Assembly: GCF_000429225.1 (NCBI RefSeq)
Contig: NZ_AUBL01000036.1
Coordinates: 1 to 45,614 of the forward strand
Direction of reading: 5' to 3'
Length of the DNA: 45,614 nucleotides
Source of the DNA: Actinomyces dentalis DSM 19115
GTDB lineage: Bacteria; Actinomycetota; Actinomycetes; Actinomycetales; Actinomycetaceae
Shown here: one piece after another, positions 35,108-42,775 of the stretch
Layout of the letters: every line of letters starts with the position of its first letter
How positions within the stretch are numbered: the stretch's first letter is position 1
Notes under the pieces: model-generated
Told to the model about the DNA's origin: nothing
The model's database searches: none
Seen by the model: the letters and a program-made list of their open reading frames with translations, nothing else
Program-made: the position numbers and the translations under genes

Positions 35108-36937
35108 GTGACCGCACGCCCGAGCGCATCCTCGGCCCCGCGGCGCCCGACCAAGGGCCGCGGGGCCGCTTCGTCCCGCCCGCGGAGCGGATCGGCCCGC
35201 CGGGCGCAGCCCTCGCGGAAGGCGGACCGGGCGCCGGGGGTGAAGAGCGCAGCGGACTCGGCGAGGAAGTCCCCGCGGAAGGCGGACCGGACGATCCGCT
35301 CTTCGGAGGCGAGGAGTGCAGCGGCACGGGCCCCGCGGGAGCGGGAGGAGGAGCGGACCCCGCCCCGCCCGCGGGGCGGACCGCTCGAGTCCCTGGCCAT
35401 GGCGCTCGGCGCCGGGCTGATCCTCGCCGCCGCCTTCCCGCCCCTGGGCCTGTGGTGGACCGCGCCGATATCCCTGGCCGCCCTGAACCTGCTCGTCGCC
35501 GGACGCGGGATGTGGGCGGGCGCCGGGCTCGGCCTCGTCTTCGGCCTGGGCCTGTTCACCCCCCTGCTCCACTTCGCGGCCGTGGCCATGGGCAATGCGG
35601 TGGGCTGGGCGGCCCTGACCGCGGTCGAGTCCCTCTACCTGGCGGCTCTGGGGGCGGGCTGGGCGCTGGTCTCCCGGCTGCCCGCCGTCGAGGAGGGCCC
35701 CCGGGCGGCCCTGTGGCGGGTGACGGCCTTCGCCCTGCTGTGGTGCGGGGCGGAGGAGCTGCGCTCGAGCTGGCCGTGGGGCGGCTTCCCCTTCGGCCGC
35801 CTCGCCTTCGCCATGGCCGACTCCCCGGTCCTGCCCTTCGCCGCCTACGGCGGGTCGATCGGCGTGGGCCTCCTGGTCGCCCTGAGCGGCGGCTGCCTGG
35901 CCGAGTTCGTCGCCCAGGCGCGCCGTCGGGCCCTCGTGCCGGGCCTGGCCGCGGCCGCCGCCGCGGGCACCCTGCTGCTCAGCCCCCTGGTCCTGCCCGT
36001 CGAGTCCGCCCCGCAGGACGGCGCCGTGCGCGTGGCGGCCGTCCAGGGCAATGTCGCCGAGGACTTCGAGGACGCCTTCGATCGCGCCCTGGAGGTGACC
36101 GGCAACCACGCCGAGGCCACCGAGCAGCTCGCGGCGCGGGTGGGCCCCGGCTCCCTCGACGTCGTCGTCTGGCCCGAGAACGCCGCCGACCTGGACCCCC
36201 GCGACCATCCGCGCACCGCCGCGCTCGTCGAGGGGGCGGCCCGGGCCGCGGGCGCCCCCGTCCTGGTCGGCGCGGTCGCCTACGAGGGAGACGTGCGCTA
36301 CAACGACATGGTCGTGTGGACGCCCGGGAGCGGCGCGGGGGACTACTACCGCAAGCACCGGCCCGTGCCCTTCGCCGAGTACATCCCGCTGCGCGACCTG
36401 GTGCGGCGCTTCTCCGGCCAGGTCGACCGCATCGGCACCGACATGGCGCCGGGGACCGGGCCGCAGACCCTCACGGTGCGCGCCGCCGCCCAGGGCCGCG
36501 ACATCACCCTGGCCATGGGGATCTGCTTCGAGGTCGCCTACGACGACGTCCTGCGCGAGGGCGTCGTCCAGGGCGGCGAGCTCATCGTCATCCCCACGAA
36601 CAACGCCAGCTTCCTGCACTCCTCCGAGGCCGCCCAGCAGCTGGCCCAGGGGCGGGTGCAGGCCGTGATCCACGGCCGGAGCGTGGTCCAGGCCTCCACG
36701 GTCGGCATCACCGCCGTCATCAGCCCGCGGGGCGTCGTCGAGCAGCAGACCCGCCCCTACACGCAGGCGAGCCTCGTGGCCGACGTCGGACTGCGGACCT
36801 CGCTGACCGTGGCCGACCGCCTGGGGGACTGGCCCGCCCGGGCCGCGCAGGTCGGCGCCGCCGCGCTGGCCGTCGTGGGTATCCTGGTGGACGCACGACG
36901 ACGCCTGGGCCGAGCGCTGCAGTCGCGCCGTCGGTGA
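35108..36937 (+). CDS. lnt: apolipoprotein N-acyltransferase
   Basis: Lnt adds the third acyl chain to the N-terminal cysteine of lipoproteins. The 609-residue protein has a ~95-residue Arg/Ser/Ala-rich N-terminal extension, then several membrane spans (from MALGAGLILAAAFPPLGLWW) and a nitrilase domain. Catalytic residues are visible: Glu in VVVWPENAADLD, Lys in YYRKHRPVPFAEYIPLRD and Cys in MGICFEVAYDD. GTG 35108 is chosen because a -10 box lies seven bases upstream; ATG 35096 is the only longer option. The extension contains a 20-residue repeat (60 bp in DNA). The ppm gene follows after 29 bases; in Mycobacterium tuberculosis the two functions are fused in one protein. Confidence 0.9.
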   Translation: MTARPSASSAPRRPTKGRGAASSRPRSGSARRAQPSRKADRAPGVKSAADSARKSPRKADRTIRSSEARSAAARAPREREEERTPPRPRGGPLESLAMALGAGLILAAAFPPLGLWWTAPISLAALNLLVAGRGMWAGAGLGLVFGLGLFTPLLHFAAVAMGNAVGWAALTAVESLYLAALGAGWALVSRLPAVEEGPRAALWRVTAFALLWCGAEELRSSWPWGGFPFGRLAFAMADSPVLPFAAYGGSIGVGLLVALSGGCLAEFVAQARRRALVPGLAAAAAAGTLLLSPLVLPVESAPQDGAVRVAAVQGNVAEDFEDAFDRALEVTGNHAEATEQLAARVGPGSLDVVVWPENAADLDPRDHPRTAALVEGAARAAGAPVLVGAVAYEGDVRYNDMVVWTPGSGAGDYYRKHRPVPFAEYIPLRDLVRRFSGQVDRIGTDMAPGTGPQTLTVRAAAQGRDITLAMGICFEVAYDDVLREGVVQGGELIVIPTNNASFLHSSEAAQQLAQGRVQAVIHGRSVVQASTVGITAVISPRGVVEQQTRPYTQASLVADVGLRTSLTVADRLGDWPARAAQVGAAALAVVGILVDARRRLGRALQSRRR

Positions 36938-36966
36938 AACGTATCCGACCACCCGGAGAGAGAGCA

Positions 36967-37776
36967 GTGAAGGTCCTCGTCGTCATACCCACCTACAACG
37001 AGATCGAGTCGCTGCCCGGCGCCCTCGACCGAGTCCGCGCCGCCGTGCCCGAGGCGAACATCCTCGTCGTGGACGACTCCTCGCCGGACGGCACCGGCGC
37101 GCTGGCCGACTCGCGCGCCGGCGAGGACGAGCGCATCCACGTCCTGCACCGCAAGGAGAAGAACGGGCTGGGCCCGGCCTACCTGGCGGGCTTCTCCTGG
37201 GCGCTGGCCAGCGGCTACGAGCTCATCGTCGAGATGGACGCCGACGGCTCCCACCGGGCCGAGGACCTGGCCCTGCTCGTCCAGCGCGCGCAGATGGCCG
37301 ACGAGCCCGACCTGGTCATCGGCTCGCGCTGGGTGTCGGGAGGGGCCACCGAGGGCTGGGACGCCAAGCGCGTCCTGCTCTCGCGGGCCGGCAACCTCTA
37401 CATCAACGCCATGCTCGGCATGCGCGTCAGGGACGCCACCGCCGGCTTCCGCGTCTACCGGGCCTCGATCCTGCGGCGCCTGGACCTGGGGGCCGTGGAG
37501 GCCCTGGGCTACGGCTTCCAGGTCAATATGACCAAGCTCGTGGCGGATATCGGCGGGCGGATCGTCGAGATGCCCATCACCTTCCTGGAGCGCGAGGCGG
37601 GGGAGTCCAAGCTGTCCGGGGGCATCTTCGGCGAGGAGCTGAGCCTGGTGACCAAGTGGGGCCTGCGCAAGCGCGGCGGCCAGCTGCTGCGCGCCATCGA
37701 GCGCGGGGAGCAGTGGCTCATGGACGCGCGCGACGAGCGCGCCGCGCGCCGGGCCGGTCAGAAGCGCCGCCGGTAG
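36967..37776 (+). CDS. ppm1: polyprenol monophosphomannose synthase
   Basis: This 269-residue GT2-family glycosyltransferase transfers mannose from GDP-mannose to polyprenyl phosphate. The product feeds lipoglycan synthesis and protein O-mannosylation. The motifs are VLVVIPTYNEIESLPGAL at the start, ILVVDDSSPDGTGALAD (about 35), VEMDADGSHRAEDL with the metal-binding DAD (about 90), and GSRWVSGGATEGWDAKRVLL (about 118). GTG 36967 has GGAGAG six bases upstream. There is no C-terminal membrane domain, as in actinobacterial Ppm synthase domains, so it may rely on a partner such as Lnt for membrane contact. Its last 19 bases overlap the 3' end of rbpA on the other strand. Confidence 0.92.
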   Translation: MKVLVVIPTYNEIESLPGALDRVRAAVPEANILVVDDSSPDGTGALADSRAGEDERIHVLHRKEKNGLGPAYLAGFSWALASGYELIVEMDADGSHRAEDLALLVQRAQMADEPDLVIGSRWVSGGATEGWDAKRVLLSRAGNLYINAMLGMRVRDATAGFRVYRASILRRLDLGAVEALGYGFQVNMTKLVADIGGRIVEMPITFLEREAGESKLSGGIFGEELSLVTKWGLRKRGGQLLRAIERGEQWLMDARDERAARRAGQKRRR

Positions 37777-38111
37777 ATCTCCCCGGAGCGCAGCAGCTTG
37801 AGCCGCTCATCGAGGAGGACCTTGAGCTCGTCGATGCTGCGGCGCTCCAGCAGCATGTCCCAGTGGGTGCGGGGGGCCTTCTTCGGCTCGTCGTCCTCCG
37901 GCTCCTCCTCACCGCGCAGAGCCGCGACCTGGCCGCACTCGGGGCACTCCCAGGTCTGGGGGACCTCGGCCTCGGTGGACATCGGAACCGTCGTCACGTG
38001 GGCCAGGGGGCACTCGTAGGTGATCATCTGCCGCTCGGCGAACTCCACGCCGTCCTCGGACTCCATCGACTTCGCGCCGATGGTCATGCCCCGCAGTGCG
38101 CGGTCTGCCAT
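37758..38111 (-). CDS. rbpA: RNA polymerase-binding protein RbpA
   Basis: RbpA is an essential actinobacterial transcription factor that binds sigma-A-type factors and stabilises open promoter complexes. The 117-residue protein has the typical start MADRALRGMTIGAKSMESE, a zinc-ribbon-like set Cys34, His38, Cys56, Cys59 (YECPLAH and WECPECG), a basic linker after an acidic patch, and the C-terminal sigma-interacting domain (RTHWDMLLERRSIDELKVLL). ATG 38111 has GAGAGG 7-12 bases upstream. Its 3' end overlaps the convergent ppm gene by 19 bases. Confidence 0.95.
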   Translation of the reverse strand: MADRALRGMTIGAKSMESEDGVEFAERQMITYECPLAHVTTVPMSTEAEVPQTWECPECGQVAALRGEEEPEDDEPKKAPRTHWDMLLERRSIDELKVLLDERLKLLRSGEIYRRRF

Positions 38112-38279
38112 GCTCGTGCCTCTCTCGCTGGTGGTGCGTGCGCGTCCGCGCCCGGACGCGGCGGGCCCGTGGCCCGCGGACAATGACAACGCCGGGCGGC
38201 GCCGGATTCTTCCCGGGACTTCCCGCGCGCCCGGGCGCGCCCCGCCCGCGGAGGGATCCTACGTCGTCGGGCGCCCGCG

Positions 38280-38330
38280 GGCCGACGCCGGTCGGTGCGG
38301 GCCGACGCCGGTCGGTGCGGGCCGACGCGG
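38280..38330. repeat. 20-bp tandem repeat between rbpA and pfkA
   Basis: Two full copies and a part-copy of GGCCGACGCCGGTCGGTGCG (starting 38280, 38300, 38320) lie in the 330-base divergent gap. Each unit contains the hairpin CCGAC-GCC-GGTCGG. A further pair of direct repeats with GCGGACCGGGCCG follows up to about 38395. No gene is present in the gap. Confidence 0.8.
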
Positions 38331-38428
38331 CCCGGGCGGGCACGGCCCGCGGACCGGGCCGCGCGCCGTCGGGCGTCCGCGGACCGGGCCGGGCGGCGGC
38401 CGGCGGGACGGGACCGCCCGATCCGGCG

Positions 38429-38434
38429 CATACT
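38429..38434 (+). promoter_or_regulatory. -10 box for leaderless pfkA mRNA
   Basis: CATACT ends seven bases before ATG 38442; no ribosome site is present between them. Confidence 0.45.
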
Positions 38435-38441
38435 TGGGGCC

Positions 38442-39566
38442 ATGGCAACCAAGCGCATCGGGATCCTGACCGCGGGCGGGGACGCCCCTGGACTCAACGC
38501 CGCCATCCGCGGCCTGGGGAAGGCGGCGATCCAGGAGCACGGCTGGAAGCTCATCGGCTTCCGCGACGGCATGCGGGGCCTGGCCGAGAACCGCTTCACC
38601 GAGCTCGACGGCGCCTCGCTGTCGGGCATCCTCACCATCGGCGGCACCATGCTGGGCACGAGCCGCGACAAGGTCCACCGCATGGTCGTCGACGGCCAGG
38701 CCCGCGACATGATCCCCACCATCGTCGAGAACTACGAGAAGGACCGCCTCGACGCGCTCGTGTGCCTGGGCGGGGGCGGCACCGCCAAGAACGCCAAGCG
38801 CCTCATGGACGCTGGCCTCAACGTCCTGCACCTGCCCAAGACGATCGACAACGACATCGTCGGCACCGACACCTCCTTCGGCTTCGCCACGGCGCTGGAG
38901 ATCGCCACCGAGGCCGTCGACCGCCTCCACTCCACCGCGCACTCCCACCACCGCATCATCCTCACCGAGATCATGGGCCACCGGGCCGGCTGGCTCGCCC
39001 TGGGGGCCGGCATCGCCGGGGGCGCCGACGTCATCCTCCTGCCGGAGATCCCCTACGACGTCGACGCCATCGCCGAGCGGATCGAGCGCCGCCGCTCCCG
39101 CGGGTCGACCTTCTCCGTCGTCGCCGTCGCCGAGGGCGCGCTCAACAAGGCCGACCGCGAGGAGATCGAGCACGCCGAGGCCCTGGTCAAGGACGCCTCG
39201 ACCCCGGAGGCCAAGGCCGCCGCCAAGCGCGGGGTCAAGCGCCTGGAGGCCTCGCACCGCGCCAACACCTTCACCCTGGCCGAGCAGCTGGAGGAGCGCA
39301 CCGGGCTGGAGGCGCGCGTGACCATCCTGGGCTACGTCCAGCGCGGCGGCACCCCCAACGCGGCGGACCGGCTGCTGGGCACGCGCCTGGGCGTGGCCGG
39401 GGCGCGGGCCATCGCTGAGGGCAAGTTCGGCGTCATGGTCGGCGACCGCGGCCAGGGCACCGAGCTCGTGCCCCTCAAGCAGGTGGCCGGGAAGGTCAAG
39501 TACGTGCCCCGCGATCACGAGTGGATTCGGGCGGCGCGGGCCGTGGGCACCGCCCTGGGCGACTGA
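38442..39566 (+). CDS. pfkA: 6-phosphofructokinase
   Basis: This is the glycolytic enzyme that phosphorylates fructose 6-phosphate to the 1,6-bisphosphate. The 374-residue protein has [20 protein letters not shown] at the N terminus, [13 protein letters not shown] (about 108), [20 protein letters not shown] (about 132) with the catalytic TIDND, and [15 protein letters not shown] (about 176). The glycine-rich phosphate loop has Gly where PPi-dependent enzymes have Asp, pointing to ATP use, while the Lys of PKTIDND is usual in PPi-type and mixed actinobacterial enzymes. It belongs to the long actinobacterial PFK group. The phosphoryl donor is therefore uncertain. Confidence 0.92.
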   Translation: MATKRIGILTAGGDAPGLNAAIRGLGKAAIQEHGWKLIGFRDGMRGLAENRFTELDGASLSGILTIGGTMLGTSRDKVHRMVVDGQARDMIPTIVENYEKDRLDALVCLGGGGTAKNAKRLMDAGLNVLHLPKTIDNDIVGTDTSFGFATALEIATEAVDRLHSTAHSHHRIILTEIMGHRAGWLALGAGIAGGADVILLPEIPYDVDAIAERIERRRSRGSTFSVVAVAEGALNKADREEIEHAEALVKDASTPEAKAAAKRGVKRLEASHRANTFTLAEQLEERTGLEARVTILGYVQRGGTPNAADRLLGTRLGVAGARAIAEGKFGVMVGDRGQGTELVPLKQVAGKVKYVPRDHEWIRAARAVGTALGD

Positions 39567-39643
39567 TCGCGGTCTTGGCCCGCCTCCGAGCCAGCTCCGG
39601 CCCGGGGCTCCGCGCCGGGACCGGGCCGCCTCCTCGCCGGGGT

Positions 39644-40126
39644 ATGGAGTACTTCATGAGCCTGGCGGACCATCCCGTTCAGGGCTTCAGCCTCATCGAG
39701 CTGCGCGGCGCTGGCGACGACGGGCGGGCGGTGGCGGGGACCGCCGTCGGGCTCATTATGATCAAGCCGATTCCGCCCTCGGGCGGGGGAGAGGCGACGG
39801 TGCTGGAGATCGGCTGGCGGCAGGTGGCCGAGCGCTGCGGGCACGGCTATGTCACCGAGGCCGCGCGGGCCGTCCTCGACGCCGTGCACCGCGCGGGGGT
39901 GGAGCGCCTCGTCGCCGTCGCGGACTCGGAGAACCTCGCCTCGCAGCGCGTGGCGGTTCGCATCGGCATGGAGCGGGTCGGGCCCACCACGGAGTTCTAC
40001 GACGCCGAGACCGTGCTCTTCCGCTCCACCCGCCCCCGCGATCCGCGGGCGGCCCGGCTGCCCGCGGGGTGGGAGCTGCTCCCGGCGGAGGAGCGCGCCC
40101 TCCTGCGGTCCGCAGAGGTCTCTTGA
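39644..40126 (+). pseudogene. GNAT acetyltransferase lacking its N terminus
   Basis: The recognisable part is the acetyl-CoA-binding core of a RimJ/RimL-type N-acetyltransferase: VLEIGWRQVAERCGHGYVTE, AARAVLDAVHRAGVERLVAV, then ENLASQRVAVRIGMERVG. Members normally begin with about 45 more residues (a TERLxLR strand and helix), which are absent. The frame can start at ATG 39644 (160 residues) without a ribosome site, 77 bases after pfkA. An N-terminally truncated relic is more likely than a working short enzyme. MITE copy 2 lies about 110 bases beyond its stop. Confidence 0.6.
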
Positions 40127-40194
40127 GCCCTTCTCGTCAGGAAGGTCCTTGGAGCGGTCGGGATCGTTGTGATGGTGCGGGAGGGCGAGTCCGG

Positions 40195-40220
40195 GGTGGT
40201 GCGGGTGGGGCTCCTGGGAC
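40195..40220 (+). repeat. 26-bp dispersed repeat, copy 2
   Basis: This matches 23629-23654 with a single T/C change. Here it lies 18 bases before MITE copy 2. Confidence 0.6.
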
Positions 40221-40238
40221 AGTCCGGGGCGGAGGCGT

Positions 40239-40356
40239 GTCCGAATCTGTTGCAAAGGCGCCCCGGGTCGGGATCGGCCGCGAGAAGAAGCGCGGAATAT
40301 CAACGATTCTCTTTCGGCGCTTCGGCGCGATCCGGGCCTTTGCAACAGATTTGGAC
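40239..40356. mobile_element. 118-bp MITE, copy 2
   Basis: Terminal inverted repeats of 21 bp (40239-40259 and 40336-40356) differ at one base, and the core contains GCGCGGAATATCAACGAT as in copy 1. Length is identical to copy 1. It lies in the 482-base gap between the truncated GNAT gene and the PfpI gene. Confidence 0.85.
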
Positions 40357-40459
40357 AAACGGCGCACCCACGGGCCCCTGCACGGACGGCGGCCGCGGCG
40401 ATCACCCCGCTCCCGCCCCCGGATCGGGCCGCCCCCGCCCCACCCCCGGGCGCCGAGAC

Positions 40460-40516
40460 GTGCACTTCGCGCTCGAGCGGGCGCTTTTAACCGCACGTTT
40501 CGAGGGCAAAATGCAC
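40460..40516. repeat. 17-bp inverted repeat with TTTTAA centre
   Basis: GTGCACTTCGCGCTCGA (40460-40476) pairs with 40500-40516 with three mismatches. The downstream edge CACCTTTTGACG resembles the edge CACCTTTTCACG of the 132-bp element at 23311, so this may be a diverged relative. Confidence 0.5.
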
Positions 40517-40608
40517 CTTTTGACGAGGAGGGGGCCGGCCGCGAACTCGTCCTCTACTCCGACGACGCGCCCGTGGCGCACGCGCTTCGGTATCGTCGTC
40601 CGGCGGCC

Positions 40609-41229
40609 TCACTGCGGACCGTGAAGTCGGGCGAAGGGGTCCCGGGCGGGGTCGGTGCGGGGCTCGTACTCGATCCGCTCCGCGATCGCGCGCATCCGCG
40701 CGGCGCCGTAGAGCTCGCCGATGAGCGCCGCCGTCATGTCCATGCCCGCGGCCACGCCCGAGGAGGTCCACCGGTCGCCGTCGTGAACCCATCGGGCCCG
40801 GGGCTCCCACGTCACCGAGGAGCCGAACCCGCTGGCCCACGCGAAGGAACGCTTGTTGCTCGTCGCCCGGCGGCCGTCGAGCAGGCCGGCCGCCGCGAGC
40901 AGCGCCGAGCCGGTGCACACGGAGACGACGAGGCGGGCCCGGCGCCCGATCTCCGCGAGCCGGCCGAGGAACCGCACGTCGTCGACCAGCTTGCGCGTGC
41001 CGCCGCCCCCGGGTACGAGGACGATATCCGGTTCGACTAGATCCTCGTATCCGCACCCCGCCACGACCCGGCATCCCTGCGAGCTCGTCACTGGCCCCGC
41101 GGCGGGGCCCGCGTAGTCGATGGCGACGCCCGGAACCAGATGGAGCATCTCGACGGGTCCGAAAACGTCGAGCAGCTCGAACCCGTCGAAGAGGATCACC
41201 GAGACCGTGCGCGCATCAACTCCAGCCAC
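40609..41229 (-). CDS. DJ-1/PfpI family protein
   Basis: This 206-residue protein has the DJ-1/PfpI (class I glutamine amidotransferase-like) fold. VSVILFDGFELLDVFGPVEM lies at the start, DIVLVPGGGGTRKLVDDVRF near 68, and the nucleophile elbow VVSVCTGSALLAAAGLLDGR near 100 with the conserved Cys. GVAAGMDMTAALIGELYGA near the end is typical of the ThiJ/FtrA-like group. There is no fused AraC domain. GTG 41229 has TAGGGT seven bases upstream and no ribosome site. Members include isonitrile hydratase-like enzymes and glyoxalase/chaperone types; the specific activity cannot be told. Confidence 0.85.
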   Translation of the reverse strand: MAGVDARTVSVILFDGFELLDVFGPVEMLHLVPGVAIDYAGPAAGPVTSSQGCRVVAGCGYEDLVEPDIVLVPGGGGTRKLVDDVRFLGRLAEIGRRARLVVSVCTGSALLAAAGLLDGRRATSNKRSFAWASGFGSSVTWEPRARWVHDGDRWTSSGVAAGMDMTAALIGELYGAARMRAIAERIEYEPRTDPARDPFARLHGPQ

Positions 41230-41236
41230 ATCGACG

Positions 41237-41242
41237 ACCCTA
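41237..41242 (-). promoter_or_regulatory. -10 box for leaderless pfpI-like mRNA
   Basis: On the minus strand TAGGGT ends seven bases before GTG 41229. Confidence 0.5.
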
Positions 41243-41256
41243 CGCGCTCTTCGCGC

Positions 41257-41784
41257 TCAGGCGCTCGGGCGCAGGTCGATCCAGTAGCGGCGGCGCAGCG
41301 GCCCGCCGGGAAGCCGACGGCGGTCCTCCAGGACCCCGCCGTGGTGCTCGATGACGGCGGCGGAGATGGAATTGTCGTCGTCGCAGGTGATCAGGACGCG
41401 ATCCATGCCGCGCCCGGCGGCGACGCCGAGCATGGCGCCGAGCGCCCAGGTGGCCACGCCCCGCCCCCGCGCGCTGGGGCGCACCGCGTAGCCGATCTGG
41501 CCGTCGGCCTCCTCCAGCCAAGGCGTGAGGCCAGCGCGCAGGGTGATCCGCCCGAGGTAGTCGGGGCCGTCCACGATCCAGCGGTGCAGCGCGGGCACCC
41601 ACCCGGGCGGCGGGTCGTGCTCCTCGGCGTTGAGCTGGGCGATCAGCTCCTCGAGCACGCCGGGGGAGGCGAGCTGGTCCCCGCGCGCGCACCAGCGTCC
41701 GGTGAGGATCCCCTCACCGCCCTCGGCGACGGCGGAGAGGAAGGAGTCCCGGTAGCTCAGGGCGGGGGCGACGAGTTCGTACAC
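41257..41784 (-). CDS. GNAT family N-acetyltransferase
   Basis: This 175-residue acetyltransferase has the GNAT core: the acetyl-CoA loop as IGYAVRPSARGRGVATWALG (about 96-115), VLITCDDDNSISAAVIEHHG (about 128) and a final strand RRYWIDLRPSA. The N-terminal part (EELIAQLNAEEHDPPPGWVP) matches the group of uncharacterised GNATs related to YwnH/predicted acetyltransferases. Start GTG 41784 has TAAGAT ending six bases upstream. The substrate is unknown. Confidence 0.85.
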   Translation of the reverse strand: MYELVAPALSYRDSFLSAVAEGGEGILTGRWCARGDQLASPGVLEELIAQLNAEEHDPPPGWVPALHRWIVDGPDYLGRITLRAGLTPWLEEADGQIGYAVRPSARGRGVATWALGAMLGVAAGRGMDRVLITCDDDNSISAAVIEHHGGVLEDRRRLPGGPLRRRYWIDLRPSA

Positions 41785-41790
41785 GCCGTC

Positions 41791-41796
41791 ATCTTA
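41791..41796 (-). promoter_or_regulatory. -10 box for leaderless GNAT mRNA
   Basis: On the minus strand TAAGAT ends six bases before GTG 41784. Confidence 0.5.
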
Positions 41797-41895
41797 AAGG
41801 CCGGGCGCCCGGCGCCGCGGTCATGGCATCGGGATGCCCGGGGGAGTGGGGGAGCGGGGTGAGCCCGGCCCGGTGCGCCCTGGGCGCGGCGGCGC

Positions 41896-42453
41896 TCATG
41901 GCCGGTCGAGTCGGCGGGTCATGAGGGTGAGGTCGAGGATCCGGCCGTGCTTCTGCCCGGCGGCCGGGATGGTGCCCACGAGGGCGAATCCCGCCTTCTC
42001 GTGCAGGCGCCTGGACGCGGCGTGGCCGGATTCGATCTGGGCGACCATGGTGCGGTCGCCCGCCGCCCGGCACGCCCGGACGAGCGCCGTCAGGAGTCTG
42101 GTGCCGAGGCCCCGTCCCCGGGCGGTGGGGGAGAGGTAGATGGAGTCCTCGACCGTGCGGGCGTATCCCTCGTAGGGGTGCCAAGGGCTCGCGACGGCGA
42201 AGCCGACCATGCGCTCGCCGCCGTCCCCGCCGTCCCGCTCGCCGCCGTCATCCCTCTCGACGGCGACGAGCGCGGTCCCGCGCGCGATCTGCGGTTCCAG
42301 CCAGGCGACGGCCTCGTCGGGGTCCTGCTCCCGCTCCGTCCAGATCGCCAGGGAGTCGCGGATGGCGGCGTTGCGGATCCTCCGGATGGCGGGGGAGTCC
42401 GCGATGACGGCGCGGCGCACGAGCGCACCGCGCGAGTCGCGGGGATCTGCCAT
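41896..42453 (-). CDS. phosphinothricin acetyltransferase-like GNAT
   Basis: This 185-residue GNAT resembles PAT/YncA acetyltransferases. It has LVRRAVIADSPAIRRIRNAA at the start, then DSLAIWTEREQDPDEAVAWL, VGFAVASPWHPYEGYARTVE, SIYLSPTARGRGLGTRLLTA (about 108) and ESGHAASRRLHEKAGFALVG (about 143). A short Gly/Asp/Glu-rich insertion (DDGGERDGGDGGERM, about 67-81) is unusual and coded by near-repeats. Family enzymes acetylate phosphinothricin-like or amino-acid amines such as methionine sulfoximine; the substrate here is not known. ATG 42453 has TACAGT six bases upstream. Confidence 0.85.
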   Translation of the reverse strand: MADPRDSRGALVRRAVIADSPAIRRIRNAAIRDSLAIWTEREQDPDEAVAWLEPQIARGTALVAVERDDGGERDGGDGGERMVGFAVASPWHPYEGYARTVEDSIYLSPTARGRGLGTRLLTALVRACRAAGDRTMVAQIESGHAASRRLHEKAGFALVGTIPAAGQKHGRILDLTLMTRRLDRP

Positions 42454-42459
42454 GGTTCA

Positions 42460-42465
42460 ACTGTA
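42460..42465 (-). promoter_or_regulatory. -10 box for leaderless PAT-like mRNA
   Basis: On the minus strand TACAGT ends six bases before ATG 42453. Confidence 0.5.
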
Positions 42466-42536
42466 GGGCCGTCGCACTGCGGACCGACCCTGATCGTTCC
42501 GGCGGGGGCGACGGCGTCATCCTGCTCGGCGAGTAG

Positions 42537-42689
42537 GTGAACGACCCCCCGAGTGCCACGCCCCTGGGCGCCCTCTTCAGGGTCATTCTCCCGGCCGCCG
42601 CCAGGCCCGGGGTCGTGGCCGTCGCCATCGTCTTCCTCCTGCTCCAGCGCAGTTTCGTGGCCGGGCTGACGGCGGGCGCGGTGAAGTAG
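42537..42689 (+). pseudogene. remnant of a MalG-type sugar ABC permease
   Basis: A 50-codon frame reads LGALFRVILPAAARPGVVAV, then after a short hydrophobic run QRSFVAGLTAGAVK and stop. The first part matches the EAA-loop region of carbohydrate (CUT1) permeases and the last matches the near-invariant C terminus of MalG-type proteins (QRYFVxGLTAGAVKG). The ~50 residues normally between them are mostly missing and the N-terminal 200 or so are gone, so this is a deletion relic. The frame before it (about 42468-42536) ends in a stop and is unassigned. It lies 86 bases before the glycoside hydrolase, as in sugar-uptake operons. Confidence 0.7.
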
Positions 42690-42775
42690 CCCCGGGGCCG
42701 GATCCCGGGCGGTAGTCTAACAATATCCGGCGATTCGGATCCGGAAGAGAGATAACAAGAGGAGAGGACTGACAC

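Noticed and set aside
35452-36966. A 5' extension of the ppm frame back through lnt
   Set aside because: The upstream part is out of frame with the Lnt catalytic motifs and Arg/Gly-rich; GTG 36967 with GGAGAG gives a normal Ppm start.
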